A DNA stretch of 27,019 nt. It comes from a virus. Below are positions 12,472-21,545 of this stretch, in pieces; positions within the stretch are counted from its first letter, which is position 1; each line of letters begins with the position of its first letter. The translations under genes were made by a program, and so were the position numbers. Location: the IMG/VR virus record IMGVR_UViG_3300037502_000162, positions 1 through 27,019 of that record. One strand, 5' to 3'. The notes beneath the pieces are model-generated. The model did not search any database, had not been told where the DNA came from, and worked only from the letters and a program-made list of their open reading frames with translations.

Positions 12472-12913
12472 GTACCAACTTGAACGAGTAGACCTCGGAT
12501 TTTGGACACTACCAAAACCGCCTGATCCGCTGAAAAAGTATCGCAAAGAATGGGAACGCATACCTAATCTGCAGATGTACAGGCAGCAGCCTTTTGGTTA
12601 CATCCTTGATCCTGCAGATAATGATTGGCTGCTGCCTGTCGATAACGAATTGTCGCTTTTAGACCTTGCAAAGAAGCACGTAAGGAAGTATAGTTACAAC
12701 GATGTTGCTGCGTGGTTGTCTACACAGACAGGCAGATACATCAGTGGCAAAGGTCTGAAGAAGAGGATTGAAATTGACAGACGACGCAAGAGACTCATTG
12801 ATCTTAAACGCTTCTACGCGAGGCGGTATAAAAAAATCCTTGAGCAACTCGACGCTCTCGAAAAGACGCGCCTCGGTAAAGCGAAGGACAACGAAAGCGA
12901 AGATAACTCCTGA
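12455..12913 (+). CDS. Terminase-associated phage protein, 152 aa
   Basis: Begins MKKRNKYQLERVDLGFWTLP and contains 'PPDPLKKYRKEWERIPNLQ', then a helix-turn-helix-like part ('SYNDVAAWLSTQTGRYIS', about residues 79-96) and a long basic coiled coil. I recall this family between small and large terminase genes in marine phages. It may assist DNA recognition or the packaging motor. It overlaps the proposed start of the large terminase, so the two are probably coupled. Confidence 0.75.
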   Translation: MKKRNKYQLERVDLGFWTLPKPPDPLKKYRKEWERIPNLQMYRQQPFGYILDPADNDWLLPVDNELSLLDLAKKHVRKYSYNDVAAWLSTQTGRYISGKGLKKRIEIDRRRKRLIDLKRFYARRYKKILEQLDALEKTRLGKAKDNESEDNS

Positions 12914-13073
12914 GATTAAGTCAGAGACAAACATTGTACCAGCCAAAGCAATGGCTGCTGCATACGAGGTAGAGAATGCACAAAACATTGTGTTTAAACC
13001 CAATCCGGGGCCTCAAACAGATTTTTTGGCTGCTACTGAAAGGCAAGTCTTGTTCGGTGGAGCCGCTGGTGGT
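12840..13073 (+). CDS. terL: Terminase large subunit, exon 1 (78 codons)
   Basis: This reading frame gives 'KITPEIKSETNIVPAKAMAA', 'NAQNIVFKPNPGPQTDFLA' and 'RQVLFGGAAGG', the known N-terminal part of large terminases, and breaks off within the Walker A motif where the group I intron begins. Joined to exon 2 it gives GGAAGGGKS. There is no ATG before codon 38 (12951), which would delete conserved residues. TTG at 12840 is my best start, inside the upstream gene, with a poor Shine-Dalgarno site; ATT 12915 is another possibility. The last six bases (GGTGGT) pair with GCTACC (13095-13100) as intron P1. Confidence 0.8.
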
Positions 13074-13937
13074 AAAGTAAATACGCTTTCTGTCGCTACC
13101 TTTTCGTGGTAACACGATCAAAATAAACTTCGTGAACTGCTGGAAAACTTTTATTCTGTCTCACGCTACAACATAACTGGCAACAGTAAGTGTGAATGCT
13201 TGAAAAGAGAGACAGTTAAGCAATCAGCAGCCAAGCGTCTCACTGAGATGAAGGTTCAGAGGCCATCCCGTCAGGGAGTAGGGGAAACCCGAAGCGCGAA
13301 GCCCCTGTTACGCAGGGTGAAGATATGGTCCAAAGCAACTTTAATGTTTGACCAGCGAAAGCTGAAGTACCAAAAGGTAGAAACATGCAATACGTACTGT
13401 ACAAGGCGACATCGCCTTCTGGAAGAACATACATAGGCATTACAAATAACTTCAAGCGTAGAATGAAAGAACACGGGAGTAGTCCTTACGCTTTTGGCAA
13501 AGCGTTACGCAAGTACGGCAGAGAAAACTTTAACTACGAGTTTGAGTTGTATCCTGACGTAGAAGCAGCCTTGACAAGAGAGGCGGAACTTGTTACTGTA
13601 GAGGCGGTTAAGTCAAAGCGACTCTACAACGAGTCTGTCGGTGGAGTATTCAGCGACTCGTTGAGAAACATGAATCCGATGCACAATCCTGAAGTTCTAA
13701 GTAGACACCCGAATTTGTTTACATCAGAGAATAACCCTATGAACGATCCAGAAGTACGCGAAAAGGCTAAAGCATCACATGAACCTTACAAGAAAAAGGT
13801 TTCTATAGATGGCGTTGTGTACGTAGGTGTTAGAGAGGCAGCACGGCAACTAAACTCGTATAGGCAGTTTGTTGTACATAGGCTAAAATCTTCTAACTAT
13901 CCAACATGGTTCTACGTCAAAGATTAAAGTTGCTTTG
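13074..13937 (+). ncRNA. Group I intron in terL with GIY-YIG endonuclease gene
   Basis: Core segments are visible in order: P (AACTGCTGG, 13135-13143), Q (AATCAGCAGCCAAG, from 13222), R (AAGGTTCAGAGGCCAT, ending 13266) and S (GGTGAAGATATGGTCC, 13316-13331). P7 pairs GGCCAT (13261-13266) with ATGGTC (13325-13330). P1 pairs exon GGTGGT with GCTACC, ending in the expected U-G pair at the splice site; TCGTG/CACGA (13104-13117) forms a P2-like hairpin. The intron ends in G (13937), as group I introns do. Subgroup IA is likely. The endonuclease gene lies downstream of the core, in the P9 region. Confidence 0.9.
13385..13927 (+). CDS. GIY-YIG homing endonuclease, 180 aa (intron-encoded)
   Basis: Residues 3-18 carry the GIY-YIG signature in the form YVLY...TYIG, followed by R25/R26 and H30; the catalytic glutamate is probably one of E66/E68. 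A linker region contains two NUMOD3-like repeats ('MNPMHNPEVLSRHPNLF' and 'NNPMNDPEVREKAKASH', about 95-132), and the C-terminus has a NUMOD1-like helix-turn-helix ('SIDGVVYVGVREAARQLN', about 139-156). This is the I-TevI-like layout of catalytic and DNA-binding ends. It should cut intron-lacking terminase genes near the insertion site and spread the intron. AAAAGG upstream of ATG is the ribosome-binding site. Confidence 0.92.
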   Translation: MQYVLYKATSPSGRTYIGITNNFKRRMKEHGSSPYAFGKALRKYGRENFNYEFELYPDVEAALTREAELVTVEAVKSKRLYNESVGGVFSDSLRNMNPMHNPEVLSRHPNLFTSENNPMNDPEVREKAKASHEPYKKKVSIDGVVYVGVREAARQLNSYRQFVVHRLKSSNYPTWFYVKD

Positions 13938-15233
13938 GGTAAATCCTATGCCATGCTTGCTGACCCTTTGCGTGACATGAATAATCCCGGCTTCAGTGGC
14001 CTTCTTGTTCGACATACTACTGAAGAACTCCGTGAACTCATCATGAAATCACAGGAGTTGTATCCTAAAGCTATTCCGGGCATTCGATGGAGTGAACGAA
14101 AGCAGCAGTGGGTTACGCCTCGTGGTGGAACACTGTGGATGTCGTATCTCGACAGGGACATGGATGTTCTGCGCTATCAAGGACAGGCATTTAACTGGAT
14201 TGGCTTTGACGAGTTGACGCAATGGGCTACTCCCTATGCATTCAACTACATGGGGTCTCGTCTTCGTACCGCTGATTCTACACTGAAACTGTACATGCGA
14301 TGCACTAGCAACCCCGGTGGTCCGGGACACAGTTGGGTGAAAAAGGGTTTCGTTGATCCGTCGCCATATAATAAAGCCTTTGCTGCAGTAGACTTTGAAA
14401 CGGGTGAAGTACTCAAGTTTCCGAAAGGTCACAGCAGAGAAGGTGAACCACTCTACAAGCGGCGATTCATTCCTGCCACACTGTTTGACAATCCTTATCT
14501 TGCAAAGGATGGCGAATACGAGTCAATGCTTCTGTCTATGCCAGAAAATCAGCGTAGACAACTGCTGTATGGCGATTGGGATGTGTCTGATGGCGCTGCA
14601 TTTCCTGAGTTTAACAGGAACATACACGTCATTGATCCCTTTCCTATCCCGTCCAATTGGGCGCGTTTTCGTGCAGCAGACTATGGCTACGGCAGTATGA
14701 CTGCAGTTTTGTGGTTTGCCGTTACACCGTCTGAGCAGCTTATCGTGTATCGTGAACTCTACGTCAAGAAAGTCACAGCGGTTGATCTTGCTGAGATGAT
14801 CAATGAGATAGAGAGAGAAGACAAGATTCGCTACGGTGTGCTGGACTCGTCTTTGTGGCATAAGCGTGGTGACACAGGCCCTTCTCTTGCGGAGCAAATG
14901 ATCATGAGGGGCTGCAGATGGCGTCCCTCGGATCGAAGCAAAGGGTCTCGCGTAGCTGGCAAGAACGAGTTGCATCGTAGGCTTCAGATAGACGAGTTCA
15001 CAAATGAGCCTAGACTTGTGTTCTTCTCTACTTGCACTAACTTGATTGCTGAATTGCCTGTCCTACCGCTGGACAGAAACAATCCAGAAGACGTAGATAC
15101 AGCGGCCAATGATCACGGGTACGATGCGCTGCGATACGGAATCATGAGCCGTCCCCGCAGCAGCATATGGGACTACGATCCTGCATCAAATGGTAACAAA
15201 TTCAAGCCTGCAGACTCAGTATTAGGATACTAA
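13938..15233 (+). CDS. terL: Terminase large subunit, exon 2 (431 codons)
   Basis: Starts at the GGT completing Walker A: GKSYAMLADPL follows directly. Walker B is 'FNWIGFDEL' (D169, E170 in spliced numbering). The C-terminal nuclease domain shows 'FRAADYGYGSMTAVLWF', 'YGVLDSSLWHKRGD' and 'ANDHGYDALRYG', each supplying an acidic residue of the metal site. The spliced protein is about 509 residues, normal for an ATP-driven DNA packaging motor with headful or end-cutting nuclease. Without splicing, exon 2 has no start codon with ribosome-binding site and lacks a complete Walker A, so splicing is required. Confidence 0.93.
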   Translation, partial: GKSYAMLADPLRDMNNPGFSGLLVRHTTEELRELIMKSQELYPKAIPGIRWSERKQQWVTPRGGTLWMSYLDRDMDVLRYQGQAFNWIGFDELTQWATPYAFNYMGSRLRTADSTLKLYMRCTSNPGGPGHSWVKKGFVDPSPYNKAFAAVDFETGEVLKFPKGHSREGEPLYKRRFIPATLFDNPYLAKDGEYESMLLSMPENQRRQLLYGDWDVSDGAAFPEFNRNIHVIDPFPIPSNWARFRAADYGYGSMTAVLWFAVTPSEQLIVYRELYVKKVTAVDLAEMINEIEREDKIRYGVLDSSLWHKRGDTGPSLAEQMIMRGCRWRPSDRSKGSRVAGKNELHRRLQIDEFTNEPRLVFFSTCTNLIAELPVLPLDRNNPEDVDTAANDHGYDALRYGIMSRPRSSIWDYDPASNGNKFKPADSVLGY

Positions 15234-15236
15234 AAC

Positions 15237-17384
15237 ATGGAAGAAGAACTTTTTGAAACTGATGCGTCCTCGTCGCTGAAAGACAAGACAAAAGGCGATA
15301 CGGTTGATCCCAAAGCTGGAACGCTTGTCAGCTACATCATGGGTCGCTTCAGTGAGGCAGAAGATGCTCGCCGTGTGGATGAAGATCGGTGGCTGATGTC
15401 GTATCGCAACTATCGTGGCATCTACGGTCCTGAAACACAGTTTACTGAAACTGAAAAGTCTCGCATCTTTGTCAAGATCACCAAGACAAAAGTGCTTGCG
15501 GCGTATGGGCAAATCGTTGACGTGCTGTTTGCCAACAATTCATTCCCGCTGTCTGTTGATCCTACTACTCTGCCTGAAGGCGTTGCGGAAAGTGTCCACA
15601 TGGAGACTAATCCGCAGGCTGAACAGGCTACACAGCAACTCAAGGACGCTTTTGGCAAGAAGCCTGAGCGTCCTGTTTTGTTTGGGCCTGACACTGTGCT
15701 GCAGCCCGGAGACACGATGGAAAGCCTTCAGCGGCGTCTTGGTGGCATGAAAGATAAGCTGTCTCCTGTGATGGAGAAGCTTGTTGAAGGCCCCGGCACG
15801 ACGCCTACTGCTATTACATTCCACCCTGCTATGGTCTCAGCCAAGAAGATGCAGAAGAAGATCATGGACCAGCTTGAAGAAAGCAACGCAAACAAGCAGT
15901 TGCGTCTTGCTGCATTTGACTGCGCCCTGTTTGGCACAGGCATCATGAAGGGTCCGTTTGCCATAAACAAAGAGTATCCGCGTTGGGATGAAGAAGGTGA
16001 ATACAATCCTCTTGTAAAGACTGTTCCTTCTACTGGCTACGTGTCAGTGTGGAACTTCTACCCTGATCCTGATGCTGCCAACATGGATGAAGCAGAGTAT
16101 GTCATTGAGCGTCACAAGATGTCTCGCTCTCAGCTTCGCTCCTTGAAAAAGCGCCCATTCTTCCGTGCTAATGCAATCAGCAGTGCCATTGAACGCGGCG
16201 AAAGCTATGAACGCAAGTATTGGGAACTTGCAATGGAAGATGATCGTGCTCATGACAAAGCTGAACGCTTTGAAGTGTATGAGTTTTGGGGCTATGTTGA
16301 TGCTGATGTGTTGAAAGATCATGACATCAACATTCCTGTTGAACTTCGTGGCCTTGATCAACTCAGCATCAATGCATGGATTTGCAATGGCAATATCATT
16401 CGCCTTGTGATGAACCCATACAAGCCCAGCATCATTCCTTACTTTGCTGTTCCGTATGAAGTCAGTCCATACAGCTTCTTTGGCGTTGGTATTGCAGAGA
16501 ACATGACTGACACGCAGCAACTCATGAACGGCTTCATGCGTATGGCTGTTGATAATGCTGTTCTCAGCGGCAACCTGATCTTTGAAGTCGATGAAACCAA
16601 CCTTGTGCCGGGGCAAGATATGACACTGTATCCCGGCAAGATTTTCCGCAGGCAAGGTGGCGCTCCGGGTCAAGCATTGTTCAGCACTAAGTTTCAGAAC
16701 GTCACTGGTGAATTGATGCAACTGTTTGATAAGGCTCGTGTTCTTGCTGATGAAAGCACTGGCTTCCCGTCATTTGCTCATGGACAAACTGGTGTCAGCG
16801 GTGTTGGCAGGACTGCAAGTGGCATCTCGATGCTGATGTCTGCTGCTAACGGCAGCATCCGCACTGTCATCAAGAACATTGATGATTACCTGATTGCGCC
16901 TCTTGGTAAGGCACTCTTCAGCTTCAACATGCAGTTTGACTATGATCCTGAAATCAAAGGCGATCTTGAAATCAGGGCACAAGGTACTGAAAGCCTCATG
17001 GCTAACGAAGTGCGCAGTCAGCGTCTGATGCAGTTCCTCGGCGTTGTGTCTAATCCTGTGCTTGCACCGTTTGCTAAAATGGATTATATTGTTCGTGAGA
17101 TTGCAAAGAGCATGGACCTCGATCCTGACAAGCTGACTAACTCGCTTTCTGATGCTGCTGTTCAAGCTGAAATCTTCAAGAAGTTTGCGCAGCCGCTGCC
17201 AGAGGCTATGGGAGCGCCTGCTGGGCCGCAAGCTGGTCCTCCGGGTGTCCCTGCACCAGCGGGAGCAGGAGCGCCTCCTACAGGCGCAGGAGTGGCTGAT
17301 ATGACTGGCGGCGGTGCTGGCAACATTGGTGTTGGTGCCGCTGCGCGTCCCGGTGAATCTGGGTTTAGCGGAAATATTCAATGA
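15237..17384 (+). CDS. Portal protein, 715 aa
   Basis: A long head-to-tail connector-type portal protein directly after the large terminase. It begins MEEELFETDASSSLKDKTKG, has 'YIMGRFSEAEDARRVDEDRW' (about residues 33-52), 'VFVKITKTKVLAAYGQIVDV'-like residues near 76-95, and 'YEVSPYSFFGVGIAENMTDTQ' (about 409-429), the wing/stem region typical of large podovirus portals. The end (about 655-715) is a proline/glycine/alanine-rich, probably disordered tail. Twelve copies would form the vertex through which DNA enters. It overlaps the next gene as ATGA. Confidence 0.9.
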   Translation: MEEELFETDASSSLKDKTKGDTVDPKAGTLVSYIMGRFSEAEDARRVDEDRWLMSYRNYRGIYGPETQFTETEKSRIFVKITKTKVLAAYGQIVDVLFANNSFPLSVDPTTLPEGVAESVHMETNPQAEQATQQLKDAFGKKPERPVLFGPDTVLQPGDTMESLQRRLGGMKDKLSPVMEKLVEGPGTTPTAITFHPAMVSAKKMQKKIMDQLEESNANKQLRLAAFDCALFGTGIMKGPFAINKEYPRWDEEGEYNPLVKTVPSTGYVSVWNFYPDPDAANMDEAEYVIERHKMSRSQLRSLKKRPFFRANAISSAIERGESYERKYWELAMEDDRAHDKAERFEVYEFWGYVDADVLKDHDINIPVELRGLDQLSINAWICNGNIIRLVMNPYKPSIIPYFAVPYEVSPYSFFGVGIAENMTDTQQLMNGFMRMAVDNAVLSGNLIFEVDETNLVPGQDMTLYPGKIFRRQGGAPGQALFSTKFQNVTGELMQLFDKARVLADESTGFPSFAHGQTGVSGVGRTASGISMLMSAANGSIRTVIKNIDDYLIAPLGKALFSFNMQFDYDPEIKGDLEIRAQGTESLMANEVRSQRLMQFLGVVSNPVLAPFAKMDYIVREIAKSMDLDPDKLTNSLSDAAVQAEIFKKFAQPLPEAMGAPAGPQAGPPGVPAPAGAGAPPTGAGVADMTGGGAGNIGVGAAARPGESGFSGNIQ

Positions 17385-17572
17385 GTCTGAAGAAGTTCGT
17401 AAATGATCACGGCATGTGGTCCAGCTTTCTTGATATGCTGGATGGCGAAATTGCTGTGCAACACAAGCGTATGGAACAAGTTAGTGACGCAATGGAACTG
17501 CATAGGGCACAAGGTGAGATTGCAGCTTTGCGTAAACTCAAGATGCTGAGGGATAAGCTGAATCATGGTTGA
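17381..17572 (+). CDS. Small conserved coiled-coil protein after portal, 63 aa
   Basis: Begins MSLKKFVNDHGMWSSFLDML and ends 'AALRKLKMLRDKLNHG'; it is entirely helical. Short proteins of this pattern follow the portal gene in many podovirus-like genomes, and may help portal or head assembly. Overlaps the portal stop (ATGA) and the next gene by 8 bases, so all three are translated together. Confidence 0.8.
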   Translation: MSLKKFVNDHGMWSSFLDMLDGEIAVQHKRMEQVSDAMELHRAQGEIAALRKLKMLRDKLNHG

Positions 17573-20500
17573 CAGAACTGCTGAAGCATTCAAACTCAAA
17601 GAAATGCGTGACTACGTTGCCTCTATTGGAAGTCTTGGCACACCTGAAGCACGGCTTGATCTTGAAGCTGCAGGATACACACCTGAAGAAATTCAGAGGT
17701 CACGGGCATTTGAGCCTGAAGGACAGATGTACCCTAAGCCACTGCCTGCTCAATCTACATCTGAAGCAAAAATTGAGCCTTATACGCCTACGCTTAGGGA
17801 AGACAATCGCTATAAAATTACTACACAACTGCAAGAATTGGGCATGAACAGGAACGCTGCTGATGCTCTTGCAGATGATATTGTTGGTAATCCTCAAGCG
17901 ATGGGCGATATGCTCAGCGGCATAGGGCTGCTTGACTTTACGCCTATGGGTGCAGCCTATGCTACACAAGAAGGCTACCGTACAGCCAAGAGAGGCATTG
18001 CCAGTGGCGATCCTCTTACTACTGGCATGGGTGTACTTGAAGCTGGACTTGGTGTTGCAGAAGCTATTCCGCTGACTAAGCCTCTGGCTAAAGGTGTGTC
18101 ACGTGCTGTTACACGTATGGCTGAATCATATGATCCCAATGTGTTGGGAAGCAATTTGGGTAACGTAGGACAAGCAGGTGGTAAACCTAAGCGGCCACTG
18201 GTGCCGAGGTTTGAGCAGCGGCCTCTTTTTGAGCAGCGGCCTCTTACAGATTTCACGGATAAAATAGCCTATCTGAAAACTGACTTGTCTAATAAAATAG
18301 AACAAGCCAGAGCGAGGGGGTCTTATGCATCGGTCAGAATGACAAGCAGAGAGTTATCGGTTCTTAACTTAGATAACAATGACCTATTCAACGATATCAT
18401 AAAAATATATGACGCAAATGATCCTAGATATGCTTCAAAACAAGTGCTATCAAAGTACAATGATATTATTCCACAAGACGTAACACCTTTCAACTTGGAG
18501 GTTCTTTCTAGTAGTTTACGTTATTTAACAGACTATGAACCACCTGCTGCCTTAGGCTCCTCTCAAACACGTTTCCGCTCCCCTATTGAATCTGTTGTTC
18601 AACAACTAGAATATCCTCGTGATGGCATCAAGGGTTCACAGTTCTTGAAGGAACTGAAAGATAACCCGGATGTGCGGGACTCTGAGGTTGCAGGCATTGG
18701 TCTAGACATTGATCCGCAGAAACGATACACGCAGCAGGAACTGATGGACGCTGTCAGTGGTAGGCTGTATGATGTTACTGTTGATAAAAAGAAAGGATAT
18801 GAAGGATATCAACGACAAAGAGACGTTGGGCTAAACCGCGCCAATGAAAAAGACTATTTTGAACTTGTTGTAAACGCAAATCCTAGAGGCGACAACCCCG
18901 GCTTTAAGGCTATTTCACAGCACTACGACAAAAACACTCTTGCTCACACTCGTGCTTCCGTACAAGAGGACAACTTAGGCGACTATATTCTTGTTGAAGA
19001 AATGCAGAGCGATCTGCTGCAACAGGGTTTTGAGCCTGCTGCTAAAGCTAAGCAATACGATATTGAAGAAAATTTGAAGATAACCAATGCCTACATAAAT
19101 GACGAACTGACTAAGTTCTCCAACGATCAACTAGACTTCATTGGTATTGATGATGATGGCAACATAATTACAGCACCTCTTGCTCCTGAAAAAACTGATG
19201 CATATAAGGCCCTGCAAAGATGGAATCAGTTAGATGACTACTCTAAACAGGACATTATTAAACAGTTTGCTGATCCCCTTAGTACACCAAGATCAAGAGG
19301 TAGAATTGTAAGAGATTACTTTGACAAGGCAGTTGATCCCTACTTTTTAGACAACTTGAGATACATGTTTGACGACGCCGTACCTAAAACTGAAACTGCT
19401 CGCAGCGTCCCTCCTATTGCTAAAACAGAAGAATCCGTACGCCTTGCCATTGATGCTCTCATGGCAGAAGGGCAAAAGCGTGGTGTGTCGCGTATTGTGA
19501 TACCTCCCCTTGAGAAGATTGTTGAGGCACGGTTTAATAAAGGGGGCAGAGAGTATAATAAAGCACTCGATCCTAAATCTGGTTTTTACGCAACGTATGT
19601 CACTTCTGTAAACAAGGTGCTTGACAAATACAAGAAAGAGTTTGGTGACGACTTTGTTGTAAGAAAAGTTGACTTGCCTTACACAGGCAACTCATTGGAA
19701 AAACAATTTGTTGATTACGCTCTTAGAAAAGGTATCATAGATGACTACGATGATGATACTGGCGTATCCGAAATTTTTGAAATAGTTGCTAACAGACATT
19801 ACAATAGACAAATTGGATTTAGGAATTACGACGATTCTAAATTTGACGCATACATCCAGCATCTGGAAGACACACTTCCAAATTTCAAGTATGACAAAAA
19901 ATGGACACTTGATGAGTTTGTATTGAATGCAAATCGAGGCTACATTGAATTGATTAAACAATTGCCTAAAATAGCAGAAGGCACAGAAATAGACTTCAGC
20001 GGCCTCGTCAACAAAAACTACAACCTGACACGTCCACGTTTCGCAGAAGGCGGCATGGTAGACAAAAACACGGAGACACAAATGAATAGACTAATGCAAG
20101 AAGGCGGTATCGCTGACGATGGTATGCGCCGCGATCCTGTCAGCGGCAATGAAATACCTCCGGGCAGCATGGCTTCAGAAGTACGTGATGACATTCCTGC
20201 TCAGCTTTCTGAGGGTGAATATGTCGTGCCTGCAGATGTGCTGCGTTACTACGGTGTGGCATTCTTTGAAAAGCTTCGTGCTAAAGCCAAAGAAGGCATG
20301 GCGCAGATGGAGCAGGATGGCCGCATTGGTGGTGAACCTGCGCCTATGCGTGGTAATATGGAAGATGAAGAAGACGACGATGACGAAGATGAACTGCCTT
20401 TTGACGTGTCTGAATTGCAGACCTCTGGCGGTGGCAACGGTGTTGACATGCAGATGGCGTCTATGGGTATGGCACAAGGCGGCATGGTGCGGATGCAACA

Positions 20501-21545
20501 AGGCGGCATGACGCCTACTGCTACACCCGCTGCACCTGCTCGTGCTCCTGCGTTCAATCCAATGGACTGGATGACTCCGGGCAGCAGCTATTTCCAGCAG
20601 CCCCAGCAACAACAGCAACAGACTGAATACCGTGTGTATCAAAATACACAAGGTCAACAAATGTCTATCATGTTTGTCAATGGTGTTGCACAGCAGCCTA
20701 TTCCTGAAGGCTACTTTCCGCAAGGCCAAGCACCCACTGTGACTACACCTACTCCTACTGCAACCGCTGAACGTGAAAGTGGCTTCTCTGATAGAGCACC
20801 TCCGCGCGATGTAGCAGGTGAATGGGCTGCTGGCAACTATGAGGCCATTCTTAGTGATCCTGTTGCTGCTGCTCGTGCAACTGCTCCGGGCCGCATGGAA
20901 AGTGCCATTGTCGGACTGCTTCCCGGTGGTCGTTCCATGATGGCTGCTAACCAAGTGCAGAAGATGGAAGCGATCAAAGAGATGGCGCTTTCTAGTGGCA
21001 ACACTGCTGCTGCTGAGGCTATTCAGGCGCAGATTGATGCACGTATGGAAGACATTGGACTGCTTGGTAAGGCGATTCTGTCTATGTCTAATCCTTACAC
21101 TGCAAAGTTGCAAGAGCGCGCTGCAACTGCCAGTGCCACACGTGCTACAACTGCCCCTGTTGCGGGTGGCCGCACGTCTGCTGGACTTGGTGAGCGTCCT
21201 GCTACTACTGCTCGCTCTACTGCAGCCTCTGCTCCTGTTGGTGGTCGTGGTACTGGTGCTGCTCCTGTTGCTACTGGCAGACCGTCTGGCGTTTCTTCAC
21301 GAGGCGTTAGTGCGCTTGAAGGGCCTGAAGCAGGAGGTGCTGGTACAAGAAGTGCAGCAAGTGCTTCTCCTGCTGCTTCCCCTCCCGGTGCAAAGTCTGA
21401 TAAGGAAAGAGAGGCAGAACGTGTCTCTGGTGCAATGCGAGATATCTCCCGTGGTGTTCAGCGTGGTTTCAGCAAAGGTGGACTCGCTACACGGCCTCAA
21501 AAACAAAAAGCAGAAAAGCGTAAAATCAAAACAACTGATGCTTGA
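17565..21545 (+). CDS. 1326-aa mosaic virion-region protein with polyvalent-like module
   Basis: Three parts are visible. Residues about 1-225 ('SIGSLGTPEARLDLEAAGYTP', 'MGDMLSGIGLLDFTPMGAAY') resemble N-terminal regions of large phage proteins. Residues about 227-822, from a more A-rich DNA stretch, contain 'GDYILVEEMQSDLLQQGF' (about 470) and 'TEESVRLAIDALMAEGQKRG' plus 'VSRIVIPPLEKI' (about 621-652), like domains of phage polyvalent proteins. Residues about 833-920 ('DPVSGNEIPPGSMASEVRDD', 'IPAQLSEGEYVVPADVLRYY') match a conserved portal-neighbour family. Acidic, Q-rich and Ala/Gly-rich segments and a basic end follow. It is probably an internal or ejected virion protein; this is inferred. 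Confidence 0.8.
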   Translation: MVDRTAEAFKLKEMRDYVASIGSLGTPEARLDLEAAGYTPEEIQRSRAFEPEGQMYPKPLPAQSTSEAKIEPYTPTLREDNRYKITTQLQELGMNRNAADALADDIVGNPQAMGDMLSGIGLLDFTPMGAAYATQEGYRTAKRGIASGDPLTTGMGVLEAGLGVAEAIPLTKPLAKGVSRAVTRMAESYDPNVLGSNLGNVGQAGGKPKRPLVPRFEQRPLFEQRPLTDFTDKIAYLKTDLSNKIEQARARGSYASVRMTSRELSVLNLDNNDLFNDIIKIYDANDPRYASKQVLSKYNDIIPQDVTPFNLEVLSSSLRYLTDYEPPAALGSSQTRFRSPIESVVQQLEYPRDGIKGSQFLKELKDNPDVRDSEVAGIGLDIDPQKRYTQQELMDAVSGRLYDVTVDKKKGYEGYQRQRDVGLNRANEKDYFELVVNANPRGDNPGFKAISQHYDKNTLAHTRASVQEDNLGDYILVEEMQSDLLQQGFEPAAKAKQYDIEENLKITNAYINDELTKFSNDQLDFIGIDDDGNIITAPLAPEKTDAYKALQRWNQLDDYSKQDIIKQFADPLSTPRSRGRIVRDYFDKAVDPYFLDNLRYMFDDAVPKTETARSVPPIAKTEESVRLAIDALMAEGQKRGVSRIVIPPLEKIVEARFNKGGREYNKALDPKSGFYATYVTSVNKVLDKYKKEFGDDFVVRKVDLPYTGNSLEKQFVDYALRKGIIDDYDDDTGVSEIFEIVANRHYNRQIGFRNYDDSKFDAYIQHLEDTLPNFKYDKKWTLDEFVLNANRGYIELIKQLPKIAEGTEIDFSGLVNKNYNLTRPRFAEGGMVDKNTETQMNRLMQEGGIADDGMRRDPVSGNEIPPGSMASEVRDDIPAQLSEGEYVVPADVLRYYGVAFFEKLRAKAKEGMAQMEQDGRIGGEPAPMRGNMEDEEDDDDEDELPFDVSELQTSGGGNGVDMQMASMGMAQGGMVRMQQGGMTPTATPAAPARAPAFNPMDWMTPGSSYFQQPQQQQQQTEYRVYQNTQGQQMSIMFVNGVAQQPIPEGYFPQGQAPTVTTPTPTATAERESGFSDRAPPRDVAGEWAAGNYEAILSDPVAAARATAPGRMESAIVGLLPGGRSMMAANQVQKMEAIKEMALSSGNTAAAEAIQAQIDARMEDIGLLGKAILSMSNPYTAKLQERAATASATRATTAPVAGGRTSAGLGERPATTARSTAASAPVGGRGTGAAPVATGRPSGVSSRGVSALEGPEAGGAGTRSAASASPAASPPGAKSDKEREAERVSGAMRDISRGVQRGFSKGGLATRPQKQKAEKRKIKTTDA
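18211..18245 (+). repeat. Short tandem duplication at the module boundary
   Basis: The 17-base word TTGAGCAGCGGCCTCTT occurs at 18211-18227 and 18229-18245, repeating FEQRPL in the protein. It lies where the base composition changes to the A-rich central module of the 1326-aa gene, so it may mark a recombination join. Confidence 0.7.

Noticed and set aside
12768-13112. Terminase exon 1 frame taken as a complete small gene
   Set aside because: Its end (after 13073) is intron sequence and its text is the N-terminus of large terminase.
20175-21113. 312-aa antisense frame
   Set aside because: It lies wholly opposite the 1326-aa gene, has Cys/His/Ser-rich shadow composition and no start site.
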